Origin: Asaia bogorensis
Lineage (GTDB): Bacteria > Pseudomonadota > Alphaproteobacteria > Acetobacterales > Acetobacteraceae
Direction: 5' to 3'
Length of the DNA: 48,777 nt
Assembly: GCA_945897825.1 (NCBI GenBank)
Contig: CAMDGX010000030.1
Location: 1-48,777 of the forward strand
The notes under the pieces were generated by a model. It had not been told where the DNA came from and did no database searches. It worked only from the letters and a program-made list of their open reading frames with translations. Shown in pieces: positions 7,497-16,185 of the stretch. Numbering within the stretch: position 1 is the first letter of the stretch; every line of letters begins with the position of its first letter. The position numbers were made by a program, and so were the translations under genes.

Positions 7497-9563
7497 TCAG
7501 GCGCGGCCTTCCGCGACAAGGTCGACCATCACCGCCACCTGGCGCAGCGCCGCCACCACCGCGCCCTTCCCCGGCCCGCCGTGCCCCCGCGCCGCATCGA
7601 TGCGCGGCGACAGCGGGATGCCCGCCTCGGCGTCGGCCAACTGCTGCGCCAGGACTGCCGCCAGCAGCGTCGCATGCGCCTCCACCACCGCCTCGATGTC
7701 CGACGCCGCGCCGATCCCCGCAACCGCGGCGGCCCGCAGCCGCTCCGGCGTGGCCCGCCCGGCCAGCCGATGGCGCAACGCCAGCGCCCGGCCCCCCGCC
7801 ACGATGGGCAGCAGCCCGCCGATCTTGAGATCCGTGCGCCCGCCGCCATCGCGCCGCAACCCGCCGAACAGGGCCAGCGGTGCCCGCCACCCGGCCGCCT
7901 GCACCGCCAGCAGCTTCAGGAACCCCGGCGCCGCCGCCGCCATCTCCCGCGCCTCGGCCGCCAGCGCCTCCCCCATCGCCAGGTCGCCATGCACCGGCAG
8001 CAGGTCGAAGAAAATGTCGACGTTCAGCAAATCCTCCGGACGTTGCCGCCGCATCCAGGTGGCGACCAGCGCCCGCCACCCCTCGGCCGAATGCCGCCAT
8101 TCCGCCGCGCTGGCCATCACGCCGCCGCGGCAGAACGCAATGCCCGCCTCGTCCAGCGTCGCGGCCATGCGCCGGCCAAGCTCGGCGCACCACCGATCCT
8201 CCGGCCCGTCCGGCGCGCCCGTCGCATAGATGATCGCGTTGTCCTGGTCGGCCGCCAGCAGGCTTTCCCCGCGCCCGGCCGAACCCAGCACCAGCACGCA
8301 GTACGGCACCGGCGGCGGCCCAAGCCCCTCGGCCAGCATCGCCGCCTCGGCCAGTTCGGCGGCCCGGCGCGTCATGGCGCAAATCTCCGCGCTGATCACC
8401 GCCGCCACCTGGCGCGCGTCCACCCCCTCGGCCAGCAACAGCCGGGCCATGCGCGGCACCTGCGCCCAGGCCCGCGCCAGATCGGGCGCACCCGCGGCAC
8501 TGTCGATGGCATCGCCCAGCAGCAGCGCCGCCGTCGCGCGCTGGCGCAGCAGGTTGCGCGGGGTCAGCGCCCCCACCAGCCCCCCCGCCGCGTCGGTCAC
8601 GCCAAGATGGCGCAGCCCCAGCCGCCCCAGCCGCCCGATGGCGCGATAGACGAACGCCTCCTCCGGCACGGTCTGCAGCGGCGCGCTGGCGAAACCGCCC
8701 ACCGGCATGTCCAGCGCCGCCGCCCCGTGCCGGTCCAGCGCGCGCAGCACGTCGCGCTCGGTCACGATGCCCCACCCCTGCGGCAGCGCGACGAACGCCG
8801 AGCTGCTGCCCCGCTCCGCCAGCGTGCGGATCAGCAACGCCAGTGTGGCATCCGGCGGCAGCGTCAGCGGCGGCGCGCTCATCACTTCGGCCACGCGATG
8901 TCGGTAGGGGAAGCTGTCGATCCGCTCCAGCGCCGGCGGCACCGGCTCCGGGATATCGATGGCTCCGGGCTGCCGCTCGGCCAACGCGCGCGAGGCCGCC
9001 TGCGCCTCGGCCAGGGTGCGGATGCCGCGCGCGCGCAACAGCGGCACCAGGGCGGTGAACACCGCGGCCGTGGCCAGCGCATCGCCGATCGCCGTATGCC
9101 GCCCCTCGATCGCGATCCCCAGCGCGGCACACAGCCGGTCGAGGTCGTCATGCATCGGCCCCGGCCGGGCCAGCCGCGCCAACAGCCGCACATCCAGCGC
9201 CGGCGGCGGCGACCACGCCAGCCCGGCCAGCGCATGCTCCCGCGCCAGGATCGCCAGGTCATAGCCGATGGTGTGGCCCACCAGAACCGCGTCGCCCACG
9301 AAGCCGGCCAGCGGCGCCGCGACCTCCGCGAAGCCGGGCGCATCGGCCAGATCGCGGTCATGCAGCCCATGGATCGCGCTGCTCGCCGGCGGCACCGGAA
9401 TACCGGGATTGACCAGCGACTCGAAGCGCTCGCCGCCGCCGCCGATCCGCACCGCCCCCACCTGCACCACGCGCGCGGTGCGCGGGTCCAGCCCCGTCGT
9501 CTCGGTGTCCAGCGCCACGGCACGCAGCGCGCCGAGCGGAGTGGCATAGGCCGTGCCGACCAT
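7497..9563 (-). CDS. DEDDh exonuclease / CBS pair / DUF294 nucleotidyltransferase-like fusion
   Basis: A 688-residue multidomain protein. Residues 15-175 are a DnaQ-like DEDDh 3'-5' exonuclease domain (Asp19, Glu21, Asp102, His156, Asp161; motifs DTETTGLD and HTAIGDA). Two CBS domains follow at about 221-340 (VAEVMSAPPLTL; GFASAPLQTVPEE). A DUF294 putative nucleotidyltransferase comes next, with GSAGRGE and Asp439/Asp441 in the GS-x10-DxD pattern, and then the DUF294 C-terminal domain. CBS pairs usually sense adenine nucleotides, so this may be a nucleotide-responsive processing enzyme; the substrate is unknown. The frame extends to 9695, but the ATG at 9563 has GGGA upstream and directly precedes the exonuclease fold. 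It is tandem with, and 58 bp upstream of, the MarR gene. Confidence 0.85.
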   Translation of the reverse strand: MVGTAYATPLGALRAVALDTETTGLDPRTARVVQVGAVRIGGGGERFESLVNPGIPVPPASSAIHGLHDRDLADAPGFAEVAAPLAGFVGDAVLVGHTIGYDLAILAREHALAGLAWSPPPALDVRLLARLARPGPMHDDLDRLCAALGIAIEGRHTAIGDALATAAVFTALVPLLRARGIRTLAEAQAASRALAERQPGAIDIPEPVPPALERIDSFPYRHRVAEVMSAPPLTLPPDATLALLIRTLAERGSSSAFVALPQGWGIVTERDVLRALDRHGAAALDMPVGGFASAPLQTVPEEAFVYRAIGRLGRLGLRHLGVTDAAGGLVGALTPRNLLRQRATAALLLGDAIDSAAGAPDLARAWAQVPRMARLLLAEGVDARQVAAVISAEICAMTRRAAELAEAAMLAEGLGPPPVPYCVLVLGSAGRGESLLAADQDNAIIYATGAPDGPEDRWCAELGRRMAATLDEAGIAFCRGGVMASAAEWRHSAEGWRALVATWMRRQRPEDLLNVDIFFDLLPVHGDLAMGEALAAEAREMAAAAPGFLKLLAVQAAGWRAPLALFGGLRRDGGGRTDLKIGGLLPIVAGGRALALRHRLAGRATPERLRAAAVAGIGAASDIEAVVEAHATLLAAVLAQQLADAEAGIPLSPRIDAARGHGGPGKGAVVAALRQVAVMVDLVAEGRA

Positions 9564-9711
9564 GACGTTCCCGAAAGTTTGGCGCCCCGCCACGCGGCGT
9601 CCGGGCGCAAGGGCCAGCTTCCACCATAGCGCCGCGCGGCCCGCCGGGAATTGACCGGGATCAACACGCTGGGACCCGATCCTCAGCCGCCTCACGCCAT
9701 CGTGAAGTTTC

Positions 9712-9740
9712 TTGCAGCTTACGTTTCGGTCATGTATGCG
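9712..9740 (+). promoter_or_regulatory. Candidate sigma-70 promoter for the symporter operon
   Basis: TTGCAG (9712-9717) and TATGCG (9735-9740) are separated by exactly 17 bp. This would give a leader of about 70 nt before the ATG at 9819. The GC-rich palindrome GGCCCCAAGGGGGCC near 9788-9802 lies just before the AGGGGAG ribosome binding site and could hinder or tune translation. Confidence 0.45.
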
Positions 9741-9818
9741 CGAAGACGCGGCGGCTCCCGCTTGGCCATCGCAGCAAGATCAAACAGGCCCCAAGGGGGC
9801 CGAAAAGGGGAGTTGCTG

Positions 9819-10073
9819 ATGTCTGGGAGCGAACCCGGCCGCTACTGGCAGCGGACCAGCGCGCTGATGTGGACCATGATGGCCCTGTGGGTCGTCTTCA
9901 GCTTCATCGTCCACTTCTTCGCGACGGCCTTGAATTCCATCGTCATCCTCGGCTTCCCGCTCGGCTTCTACATGGCCGCGCAGGGCTCGCTGATCGTCTT
10001 CGTGGTCATGCTGTTCGTGTTTGCCCGCAAGCAGGACAGCATCGACCACGAGGAAGGCGTGGCAGAGGACTGA
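9819..10073 (+). CDS. DUF4212 small subunit of a sodium:solute symporter
   Basis: An 84-residue membrane protein with two predicted transmembrane helices (residues about 20-42 and 50-72). Family blocks are YWQRTSALMW, LGFPLGFYMAAQGSLIVFV and a charged C-terminus. DUF4212 proteins are encoded directly before symporters of the VC_2705 subfamily and are thought to be their small subunit. The ATG at 9819 has AGGGGAG eight bases upstream; the longer frame from 9651 adds sequence that looks like untranslated leader. The symporter follows after 10 bp. Confidence 0.88.
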   Translation: MSGSEPGRYWQRTSALMWTMMALWVVFSFIVHFFATALNSIVILGFPLGFYMAAQGSLIVFVVMLFVFARKQDSIDHEEGVAED

Positions 10074-10083
10074 GGGAACGATC

Positions 10084-12078
10084 ATGGCAAACGGACGTCC
10101 GGGAGATTTCATCTCCAACCTCGGCCGCATCTACACCTACTACACCGGCGGCTTCTTCGGCTTCGTCATCGTGCTCGCCATTCTCGAGCAGCTCGGCGTG
10201 CCGAACAAATGGATCGGCTACGGCTTCGTCTTCCTGACCATCGGCGTCTACGCCGTCATCGGCATCCTCTCGCGCACCTCGGAGGTGGGCGAATACTACG
10301 TCGCCGGCCGCAAGGTCCCGTCGTTCTACAACGGCATGGCCACCGGCGCGGACTGGATGAGCGGCGCCTCCTTCGTCGGCATGGCCGGCACCCTGTTCCT
10401 CCTCGGCTATGACGGCCTGGCCTTCGTGCTCGGCTGGACCGGCGGCTACGTGCTGGTGGCGATCCTGATCGCCCCGTTCCTGCGCAAGTTCGGCGCCTAC
10501 ACTGTCCCGGACTTCTTCGCCGAGCGCTACGGCGGCAACTTCGCCCGCATCCTGGCGGTGATCGTGCTGATCTCCTGCTCGTTCACCTACGTGGTCGCCC
10601 AGATCTTCGCCACCGGCCTGATCGCCTCGCGCTTCCTCGACATGGACTTCACGGTGGCCGTCTATGCCGGCCTCGTCGGCATCCTGCTCTGCTCCATGCT
10701 CGGCGGCATGAAGGCCGTCACCTGGACGCAGGTCGCGCAGTACATCGTGCTGATCGTCGCCTACCTGCTGCCGATCATCATCCTCTCGGCCAAGAAGTTC
10801 GGCATCCCCCTGCCCCAGCTCACCTACGGCATGGCCTTGCAGGAGATCGCCAACCTCGAATCCTCCATGGTGCAGAAGGGCCTGGCCAACGCCGCCACGC
10901 TCAAGCCCCACACCAAGCCCTTCACCACCTACGACCCGCTGAACTACTTCGCGCTGATCCTCTGCCTCATGGTCGGCACCGCCTCGCTGCCGCACATCCT
11001 GATGCGCTACTTCACCACCCCCTCGGTGCGCGATGCGCGCTCGTCGGTCGCGTGGTCGCTGTTCTTCATCTTCCTGCTGTACTTCTCCGCCCCCGCCTAC
11101 GCGGCGTTCTCGAAGCTGGAGGTCTACAGCCTGGTCAACGCCGGCACCCAGCTGACCAGCCTGCCGGCCTGGATCTTCACCTACGGCAAGCTCGGCCTGG
11201 TCAAGATCTGCGGCGCCGATGCCGGCACCGTCCAGGCCGTGATCGACGCCTGCGGCAAGATCGCCAACCAGGGCGGCCTGCTCCGCCTGCAGGACCTCAA
11301 CATCAACACCGACGTGATCGTGCTCTCCACGCCCGAGATCGCCGGCATGCCCTACGTGATTGCGGGCCTCGTGGCGGCCGGCGGCCTCGCAGCCGCGCTG
11401 TCGACCGCCGACGGCCTGCTGCTGGCCATCGCCAACGCCCTCAGCCACGACATCTACTACAAGATGATCAACCCCAACGCGCCCACCAAGACCCGGCTGA
11501 TCGTCTCGCGCATCCTGCTGTTCTTCGTCGCCGTGCTGGCCGCCTATGTCGCCTCCACCCGCCCGGCCGACATTCTCTCGATGGTCGCCTGGGCCTTCTC
11601 CATCGCGGCCGCCGGCATCTTCCCGGCCCTCACCCTCGGCGTCTGGTGGAAGCGCGCCACCACCCAGGGCGCCATCGCCGGCATGATCCTGGGCTACGGC
11701 ATCTGCGTCTACTACCTGGTCGGCACGCGCTACTTCGCGGTCAGCTTCCACGAGATGTGGTTCTGGCTCGGCGCGGCAACCGACGCCCAGCTCGCCCGCT
11801 ACAACGAGCTCCACGCCGCCTGGCAGGCAGCCGCCGGCCCGGCCAAGGAGGCCGCCTGGCGCGCGCTCGACACGCACGCCCAGGCGATCGCCAGCTGGTT
11901 CGGCGTGCGCAACATCTCGGCCGCCCTGTTCGGCCTGCCCTTCGGCTTCGCCGGCATCTGGCTGGTCTCGCTCTTCACCCCCGCCCCCTCCCGCGAAGTG
12001 CAGGAGATGGTGGAGCGAACCCGCACCCCCGCCGGCGAGATGATCATGCAGGACAAGGGCGCCACCACCGGCCACTGA
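10084..12078 (+). CDS. Sodium:solute symporter, VC_2705 subfamily (acetate/short-chain carboxylate type)
   Basis: A 664-residue polytopic transporter of the solute:sodium symporter family. Family blocks include VGEYYVAGRKVPSFYNGMAT and GADWMSGASFVGMAGTLF, the helix run LGGMKAVTWTQVAQYIVLI, and LPHILMRYFTTPSVRDAR. It is expected to couple uptake of a small carboxylate to a sodium gradient in the inner membrane. The DUF4212 subunit directly upstream and the CoA synthetase downstream suggest acetate or propionate as substrate (inference). Compared with ActP it has extra segments between late helices, as in the VC_2705 group. The ATG at 10084 is preceded by GAGGG. A strong terminator follows. Confidence 0.9.
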   Translation: MANGRPGDFISNLGRIYTYYTGGFFGFVIVLAILEQLGVPNKWIGYGFVFLTIGVYAVIGILSRTSEVGEYYVAGRKVPSFYNGMATGADWMSGASFVGMAGTLFLLGYDGLAFVLGWTGGYVLVAILIAPFLRKFGAYTVPDFFAERYGGNFARILAVIVLISCSFTYVVAQIFATGLIASRFLDMDFTVAVYAGLVGILLCSMLGGMKAVTWTQVAQYIVLIVAYLLPIIILSAKKFGIPLPQLTYGMALQEIANLESSMVQKGLANAATLKPHTKPFTTYDPLNYFALILCLMVGTASLPHILMRYFTTPSVRDARSSVAWSLFFIFLLYFSAPAYAAFSKLEVYSLVNAGTQLTSLPAWIFTYGKLGLVKICGADAGTVQAVIDACGKIANQGGLLRLQDLNINTDVIVLSTPEIAGMPYVIAGLVAAGGLAAALSTADGLLLAIANALSHDIYYKMINPNAPTKTRLIVSRILLFFVAVLAAYVASTRPADILSMVAWAFSIAAAGIFPALTLGVWWKRATTQGAIAGMILGYGICVYYLVGTRYFAVSFHEMWFWLGAATDAQLARYNELHAAWQAAAGPAKEAAWRALDTHAQAIASWFGVRNISAALFGLPFGFAGIWLVSLFTPAPSREVQEMVERTRTPAGEMIMQDKGATTGH

Positions 12079-12099
12079 CCCCTGCGCCGACCGCGAACC

Positions 12100-12130
12100 G
12101 GGGGCGGGCCTTGTGTCCGCCCCCTTTTTC
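12100..12130 (+). terminator. Intrinsic terminator after the symporter gene
   Basis: The perfect 8-bp GC stem GGGGGCGG / CCGCCCCC with a 9-nt loop is followed by TTTTT at 12125-12129. It lies 21 bp after the symporter stop. Its position also argues against translation of the next gene from the TTG/ATG-like codons around 12113. Confidence 0.85.
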
Positions 12131-12163
12131 GTGCACCCCGCAGGAAGGGAGGAAAATCGCCCC

Positions 12164-12481
12164 GTGACCGCATCCGACAGCTTCGTCGCGCACTGGTATT
12201 TCCACCTGCCGAACATGCTGCTGGCCGCCGTGTTCTACACGCTGATCGGCCGCGCCATCCTCGCCATGCTGTTCCGCCTCTCGTCCGAGCGCGTCCTGAT
12301 GCGCGCCTTCGCCACCGTCACCGACCCGGTGCTCCACACGGTCGCCGCCATCACGCCCCGCATCGTGCCGCCCGGCCTGGTGCTCGTCTTCGCGCTGGCC
12401 TGGCTGCTGCTGCTGCGCATGCTCCTCTTCATCACCGCGGTCGCCTTCGGCATGCGCCCCAGCGTCATCGTCGGCGGATGA
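12164..12481 (+). CDS. YggT-like small integral membrane protein
   Basis: A 105-residue membrane protein with two hydrophobic stretches separated by a polar loop (RAFATVTDPVLHTVAAITPRI) that resembles the DP-x-L-x-P/IP loop of the YggT family. YggT proteins are small inner-membrane proteins of poorly known role, linked to osmotic or envelope stress. The chosen GTG at 12164 follows GGGAGG at 12148-12153. An upstream ATG frame from 12113 overlaps the terminator stem and is less likely. The stop overlaps the next start (ATGA). Family assignment is tentative. Confidence 0.65.
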   Translation: MTASDSFVAHWYFHLPNMLLAAVFYTLIGRAILAMLFRLSSERVLMRAFATVTDPVLHTVAAITPRIVPPGLVLVFALAWLLLLRMLLFITAVAFGMRPSVIVGG

Positions 12482-12855
12482 ACACCCAGCCCCACCCCGG
12501 CGGCGAAAGCGACGCCGAACGCCAGGACCTCCTGCAGCGCGACGTGCTGCTGGTCGTCACCGCCATGCTGTCGCTGCTGAACGGCATGCACTTCTCGCCG
12601 TTCTTCGACCCCGCCTTCATCCTGCTGCGCCCCTTCGCCGCCGGCTTCTTCGTCTCGAGCCCGCTGGTGCTGCTCTACCTCACCTCGATCTTCGTCTCGC
12701 TCTGCACCCTGCTGATCGGCGGCCTCCCCGCCGCCCTCTACGAACGTCTGCGCGGCCTGCCCCGCTCCACCCCCGTCTCGCTCGGCATCTGGGCCGGCGG
12801 CGTGGCGCTGCTGGCCAGCCCTACGCTGTTGGGCCTCGGCGGTTTCTTCGAGTAA
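12478..12855 (+). CDS. Small membrane protein of unknown function
   Basis: A 125-residue protein with a charged N-terminus (about 20 residues) followed by three hydrophobic stretches, around residues 22-45, 55-85 and 100-122. I do not recognise a family. It overlaps the YggT-like gene by four bases (ATGA), so the two are translationally coupled and may work together in the membrane. The stop codon is directly followed by a repeat element, which then separates it from the CoA synthetase gene. Confidence 0.75.
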   Translation: MNTQPHPGGESDAERQDLLQRDVLLVVTAMLSLLNGMHFSPFFDPAFILLRPFAAGFFVSSPLVLLYLTSIFVSLCTLLIGGLPAALYERLRGLPRSTPVSLGIWAGGVALLASPTLLGLGGFFE

Positions 12856-12988
12856 GAGTCTTCTTTTTGTGAACAAAAAGAAGCAAAAAAACTTTTCCCC
12901 CTTTGCGCCGTGCTGAACAGGTCAGGCACCCCGCAAACGGATAAAAGTTTTTTGGTTCTTTTTTTCAAAAAAGAACATTCTTCCTTCC
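12856..12988. repeat. BIME-like paired-hairpin element, copy 3
   Basis: This copy starts directly after the previous stop codon. Its left hairpin is the rare variant CTTCTTTTTG / CAAAAAGAAG around TGAA, the same variant found on the right side of copy 2. Its right hairpin is the common GTTCTTTTTT / AAAAAAGAAC type. Rare arms on either side in different copies suggest that arms are exchanged between copies. Confidence 0.88.
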
Positions 12989-13047
12989 CCCGATTCCCGC
13001 GCGCCCCGCATCGTGGCATCCTCCCCCCACGACGAGGGAGCAACGCC

Positions 13048-14928
13048 ATGACCTACCCCGAGGTTTACGCCGCCTGGCAGCGCGACCCCCAGGCGTTCTG
13101 GGCCAAGGCCGCCGAGGGCATCACCTGGGACAAGCCCTGGGACCACGTGTTCGACCCCACGCTCGGCCCCTACGGCCAGTGGTTCGCCGGCGGCATGCTG
13201 AACACCAGCACCAACGCGCTCGACCGCCACATCCAGGCCGGCCGCGGCAGCCAGCCCGCCCTGATCTGGGACAGCGCGATGGAAGGCCGCATCGAGACCT
13301 TCACCTACACTGCCCTGCGCGACCGCGTCGCCAAGGTGGCCGGCGCGCTCCGGGCGCTGGGCGTCGCCAAGGGCGACCGCGTCGTCATCTACATGCCGAT
13401 GATCCCCGAGGCCGCCATCACCATGCTCGCCTGTGCGCGCATCGGGGCGGTCCACTCCGTGGTCTTCGGCGGCTTCGCGGCGGCCGAACTCGCCAAGCGC
13501 ATCGAGGACGCCGAGCCGAAACTGATCGTCTGCGCCTCCTGCGGCCTCGAACCCGGCCGCGTCGTCGCCTACAAGCCGATGGTCGACCAGGCCATCGACC
13601 TCTCCGCCCACAAGCCCGCCGCCTGCCTGGTCTTCCAGCGCCCGCAGGCCCAGGCCGCCATGACCCAGGGCCGCGACCACGATTTCGCCGCCGCGGAAGC
13701 CGCCGCCCAACCCGTCGACCCCGTTCCGGTCGCCGCCACCGACCCGCTCTACATCCTCTACACCTCCGGCACGACCGGAAAGCCCAAGGGCGTGGTGCGC
13801 GACACCGGCGGCCATGCGGTGGCGCTGCACGCCTCGATGAAGCTGATCTACGGCATCGACCCCGGCGACGTGTACTGGTCGGCCAGCGACGTCGGCTGGG
13901 TCGTCGGCCACTCCTACATCGTCTACGCCCCGCTGCTCGCCGGCTGCACCAGCGTCATGTACGAGGGCAAGCCGGTCGGCACCCCCGATGCCGGCGCCGT
14001 CTGGCGCGTCTGCGCCCAGCACGGCGTGCGCGTGCTGTTCACCGCCCCCACGGCCCTGCGCGCCATCAAGCAGCAGGACCCCGACGGCAAGCTGCGTGCG
14101 AAATACGACCTCTCGAAGCTCGAAGCTCTCTACCTCGCCGGCGAGCGCTGCGACCCGCCAACCGCCATCTGGGCCGCCGAGCAGCTCCGCATCCCGGTGG
14201 TCGACCACTGGTGGCAGACCGAGACCGGCTGGGCCATCACCGCCGGCTTCCGCGGCCTCGGCCTGTTCCCGATCAAGCCCGGCTCCGGCGGCCGCCCCTC
14301 CCCCGGCTACGACGTCCAGGCGCTGGACGACGACGGCAAGCTGCTGCCCCGCGGCACCGCCGGCAACCTCGTGGTCAAGCTCCCCATGCCCCCCGGCGCC
14401 GCGCCGACGCTGTGGCACAACGACGACGGCTACCGCACCTCGTACCTGTCCGACTACCCCGGCTGGTACCGCACCGGCGATGCCGGCGTGATCGACGAGG
14501 ACGGCGACGTCTGGGTCATGGGCCGCACCGACGACATCATCAACGTCGCCGGCCACCGCCTCTCCACCGGCGCGATGGAGGAGGTGCTGGCCTCCCACCC
14601 CGCGGTCGCCGAATGCGCCGTGGTCGGTGCCGCCGACGACCTCAAGGGCCAGGCACCGCTCGGCCTCGTCGTGCTCAAGGCCGGCGTGAACATCGACGAG
14701 GCCACCATCACCCGCGAACTCGTCGCCCTGGTGCGCGAGCGCATCGGCCCCGTCGCCGCCTTCAAGGATGCCCGCGTCGTGCTGCGCCTGCCGAAAACCC
14801 GCTCCGGCAAGATCCTGCGCGCCTCGATCCGCCGCATCGCCGACGGCCAGCCCGCCAACGCGCCCGCCACCATCGACGACCCGGCGATCCTCGACGAGAT
14901 CGGCGCCGTGCTTCACAAGCGGACCTGA
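13048..14928 (+). CDS. prpE: Propionate--CoA ligase-type acyl-CoA synthetase
   Basis: A 626-residue AMP-forming acyl-CoA synthetase. It has the P-loop-like block YTSGTTGKPKGV, the block DHWWQTETGWAI, the hinge block YRTGDAGVIDEDG, and the catalytic lysine in KTRSGKILR. The WWQTETGWAI form, rather than WWQTETGG, points to propionyl-CoA synthetase (PrpE/ACSS3 type) over acetyl-CoA synthetase. The enzyme turns a short-chain acid, ATP and CoA into acyl-CoA. The start at 13048 has GAGGGAG eight bases upstream; in-frame codons from 12910 run through the repeat element and are rejected. The gene is co-oriented with the symporter genes, which suggests uptake followed by activation. Confidence 0.88.
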   Translation: MTYPEVYAAWQRDPQAFWAKAAEGITWDKPWDHVFDPTLGPYGQWFAGGMLNTSTNALDRHIQAGRGSQPALIWDSAMEGRIETFTYTALRDRVAKVAGALRALGVAKGDRVVIYMPMIPEAAITMLACARIGAVHSVVFGGFAAAELAKRIEDAEPKLIVCASCGLEPGRVVAYKPMVDQAIDLSAHKPAACLVFQRPQAQAAMTQGRDHDFAAAEAAAQPVDPVPVAATDPLYILYTSGTTGKPKGVVRDTGGHAVALHASMKLIYGIDPGDVYWSASDVGWVVGHSYIVYAPLLAGCTSVMYEGKPVGTPDAGAVWRVCAQHGVRVLFTAPTALRAIKQQDPDGKLRAKYDLSKLEALYLAGERCDPPTAIWAAEQLRIPVVDHWWQTETGWAITAGFRGLGLFPIKPGSGGRPSPGYDVQALDDDGKLLPRGTAGNLVVKLPMPPGAAPTLWHNDDGYRTSYLSDYPGWYRTGDAGVIDEDGDVWVMGRTDDIINVAGHRLSTGAMEEVLASHPAVAECAVVGAADDLKGQAPLGLVVLKAGVNIDEATITRELVALVRERIGPVAAFKDARVVLRLPKTRSGKILRASIRRIADGQPANAPATIDDPAILDEIGAVLHKRT

Positions 14929-14931
14929 CCG

Positions 14932-16185
14932 GTGCGCCCCGCCGCCCTTGCGCTGCTGCTGCTGCTGGCGGCGCTGGCGGGGCTCTATGCCTGGGACCCG
15001 CAGGCCTACCTCGCCCTGCGCATCGCCGCCGGGCTGAAGCCGTTCGAACCGTTCCTCGACCTGCACGCCGTGATGTCGGCGATCGCCTGCCACGACCGCG
15101 GGATCGACGTTTATGCCACCAACCCGTGCGACACGATGGGCCGGCTGCACATCTATTCGCCGCTGTGGCTGCGCCTGCCGTCGCTGTTCGGGCGCGAGGA
15201 CCTCACCCAGCCCCTCGGCCTCGCCCTGGCCATGGGCTTCATCCTCTCGCTGCTGGCGCTGCCGGCGCCGCGCGGCCGCTGGGCGGCGACAGCGATGTTC
15301 CTCGCCGCCGTCTCGCCCGACACGGTGTTCGCGCTCGAGCGCGCCAACATCGACGCGCTGATCTTCATCGCCGTGCTGGCCGGCGCGCTTCTGCAGGCCG
15401 GCGGGCTGTTGGCGCGGGTGGCGGGATATGGTCTGTTCCTGGCGATGGGGCTGCTGAAGTTCTATCCCCTGGTGCTGCTGGTCCTGGTGCTGCGCGAACG
15501 CCCCAAGGTGGCTGCCTGGCTGGCCACCGGCGCTGCGGCGGTGCTGGCGCTGGCGGTGCTGCCTCTGGCTGGCGAGTTCCATCGGGCGATCGTCAACATC
15601 CCGCCGCTGCCGGTCTTCTCCGGCACCTTCGGTGCCTACCAATTGTCCGACGGCATCGGCGCGCTGCGCCCGGGCGAGACCGTGGTACGCTTCCTGCTGG
15701 CCCTGGCGCTGGCAGCGATCGCGTTGGCCGCCGCCCTGCGCCTGGCGACCGACGCCTCGGTGTCCGGATCGCTCGCCACCCTGCCCCGCCGCGAGGCCGA
15801 CATGCTGCTGGCCGGCGGCGCCCTGGTGGCCGGTTGCTTCCTGGCCGGGCAGAGCATCGAGTACCGCGCGGTATTCCTGCTCCTGGCGCTGCCTGCGCTG
15901 CTGTCGCTGGCCCGCACCGGCCGGCTGGCCTGGGTGTTCCGCGTGACAACCGCGATCGCGGTCTGGCTGCTGTGGGACCCGCTGGCGCGCCGCCTGGTCG
16001 GGCGGCTGGCCCCGGCGGAGGGCGAGATGCCGGGCCTGCCGGGGTTGGCGCTCTGGACGTTGCGCGAACTGCTGTGGTGGTGGGTCGCAGCCGTGCTGGC
16101 CGGGCTGCTGGCCGCCATGCTGCGCCGGGCGCCGGCGCTGTCCGCTCAGAGCGCGTCGGGGTTGGCGGCCAGCCAGTCGGCGTAA
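14932..16185 (+). CDS. GT87-like (DUF2029) polytopic glycosyltransferase
   Basis: A 417-residue membrane protein with about ten hydrophobic segments. The first extracytoplasmic loop carries DLHAVMSAIACHDRGIDVY, and later blocks include IYSPLWLRLP, ALERANIDAL and MGLLKFYPLVLLVLVLRERPK. This layout fits the polyprenyl-phosphate-mannose-dependent alpha-mannosyltransferase family GT87. The acceptor is unknown. Translation starts at a GTG three bases after the CoA ligase stop. Third codon positions switch from C-rich to G-rich at this gene. Its 3' end overlaps the convergent epimerase gene by 40 bp. Confidence 0.72.
   Translation: MRPAALALLLLLAALAGLYAWDPQAYLALRIAAGLKPFEPFLDLHAVMSAIACHDRGIDVYATNPCDTMGRLHIYSPLWLRLPSLFGREDLTQPLGLALAMGFILSLLALPAPRGRWAATAMFLAAVSPDTVFALERANIDALIFIAVLAGALLQAGGLLARVAGYGLFLAMGLLKFYPLVLLVLVLRERPKVAAWLATGAAAVLALAVLPLAGEFHRAIVNIPPLPVFSGTFGAYQLSDGIGALRPGETVVRFLLALALAAIALAAALRLATDASVSGSLATLPRREADMLLAGGALVAGCFLAGQSIEYRAVFLLLALPALLSLARTGRLAWVFRVTTAIAVWLLWDPLARRLVGRLAPAEGEMPGLPGLALWTLRELLWWWVAAVLAGLLAAMLRRAPALSAQSASGLAASQSA

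Noticed and set aside
10006-12216. A 736-codon minus-strand frame opposite the symporter
   Set aside because: Gly/Asp/Glu-rich shadow of a conserved transporter; no motif and no ribosome binding site.
14900-15000. Replication origin at the C-to-G-rich switch
   Set aside because: No dnaA-, hemE- or parAB-like genes and no cluster of DnaA boxes were seen near 14.9 kb; inversion or mosaic structure is an equally good explanation.
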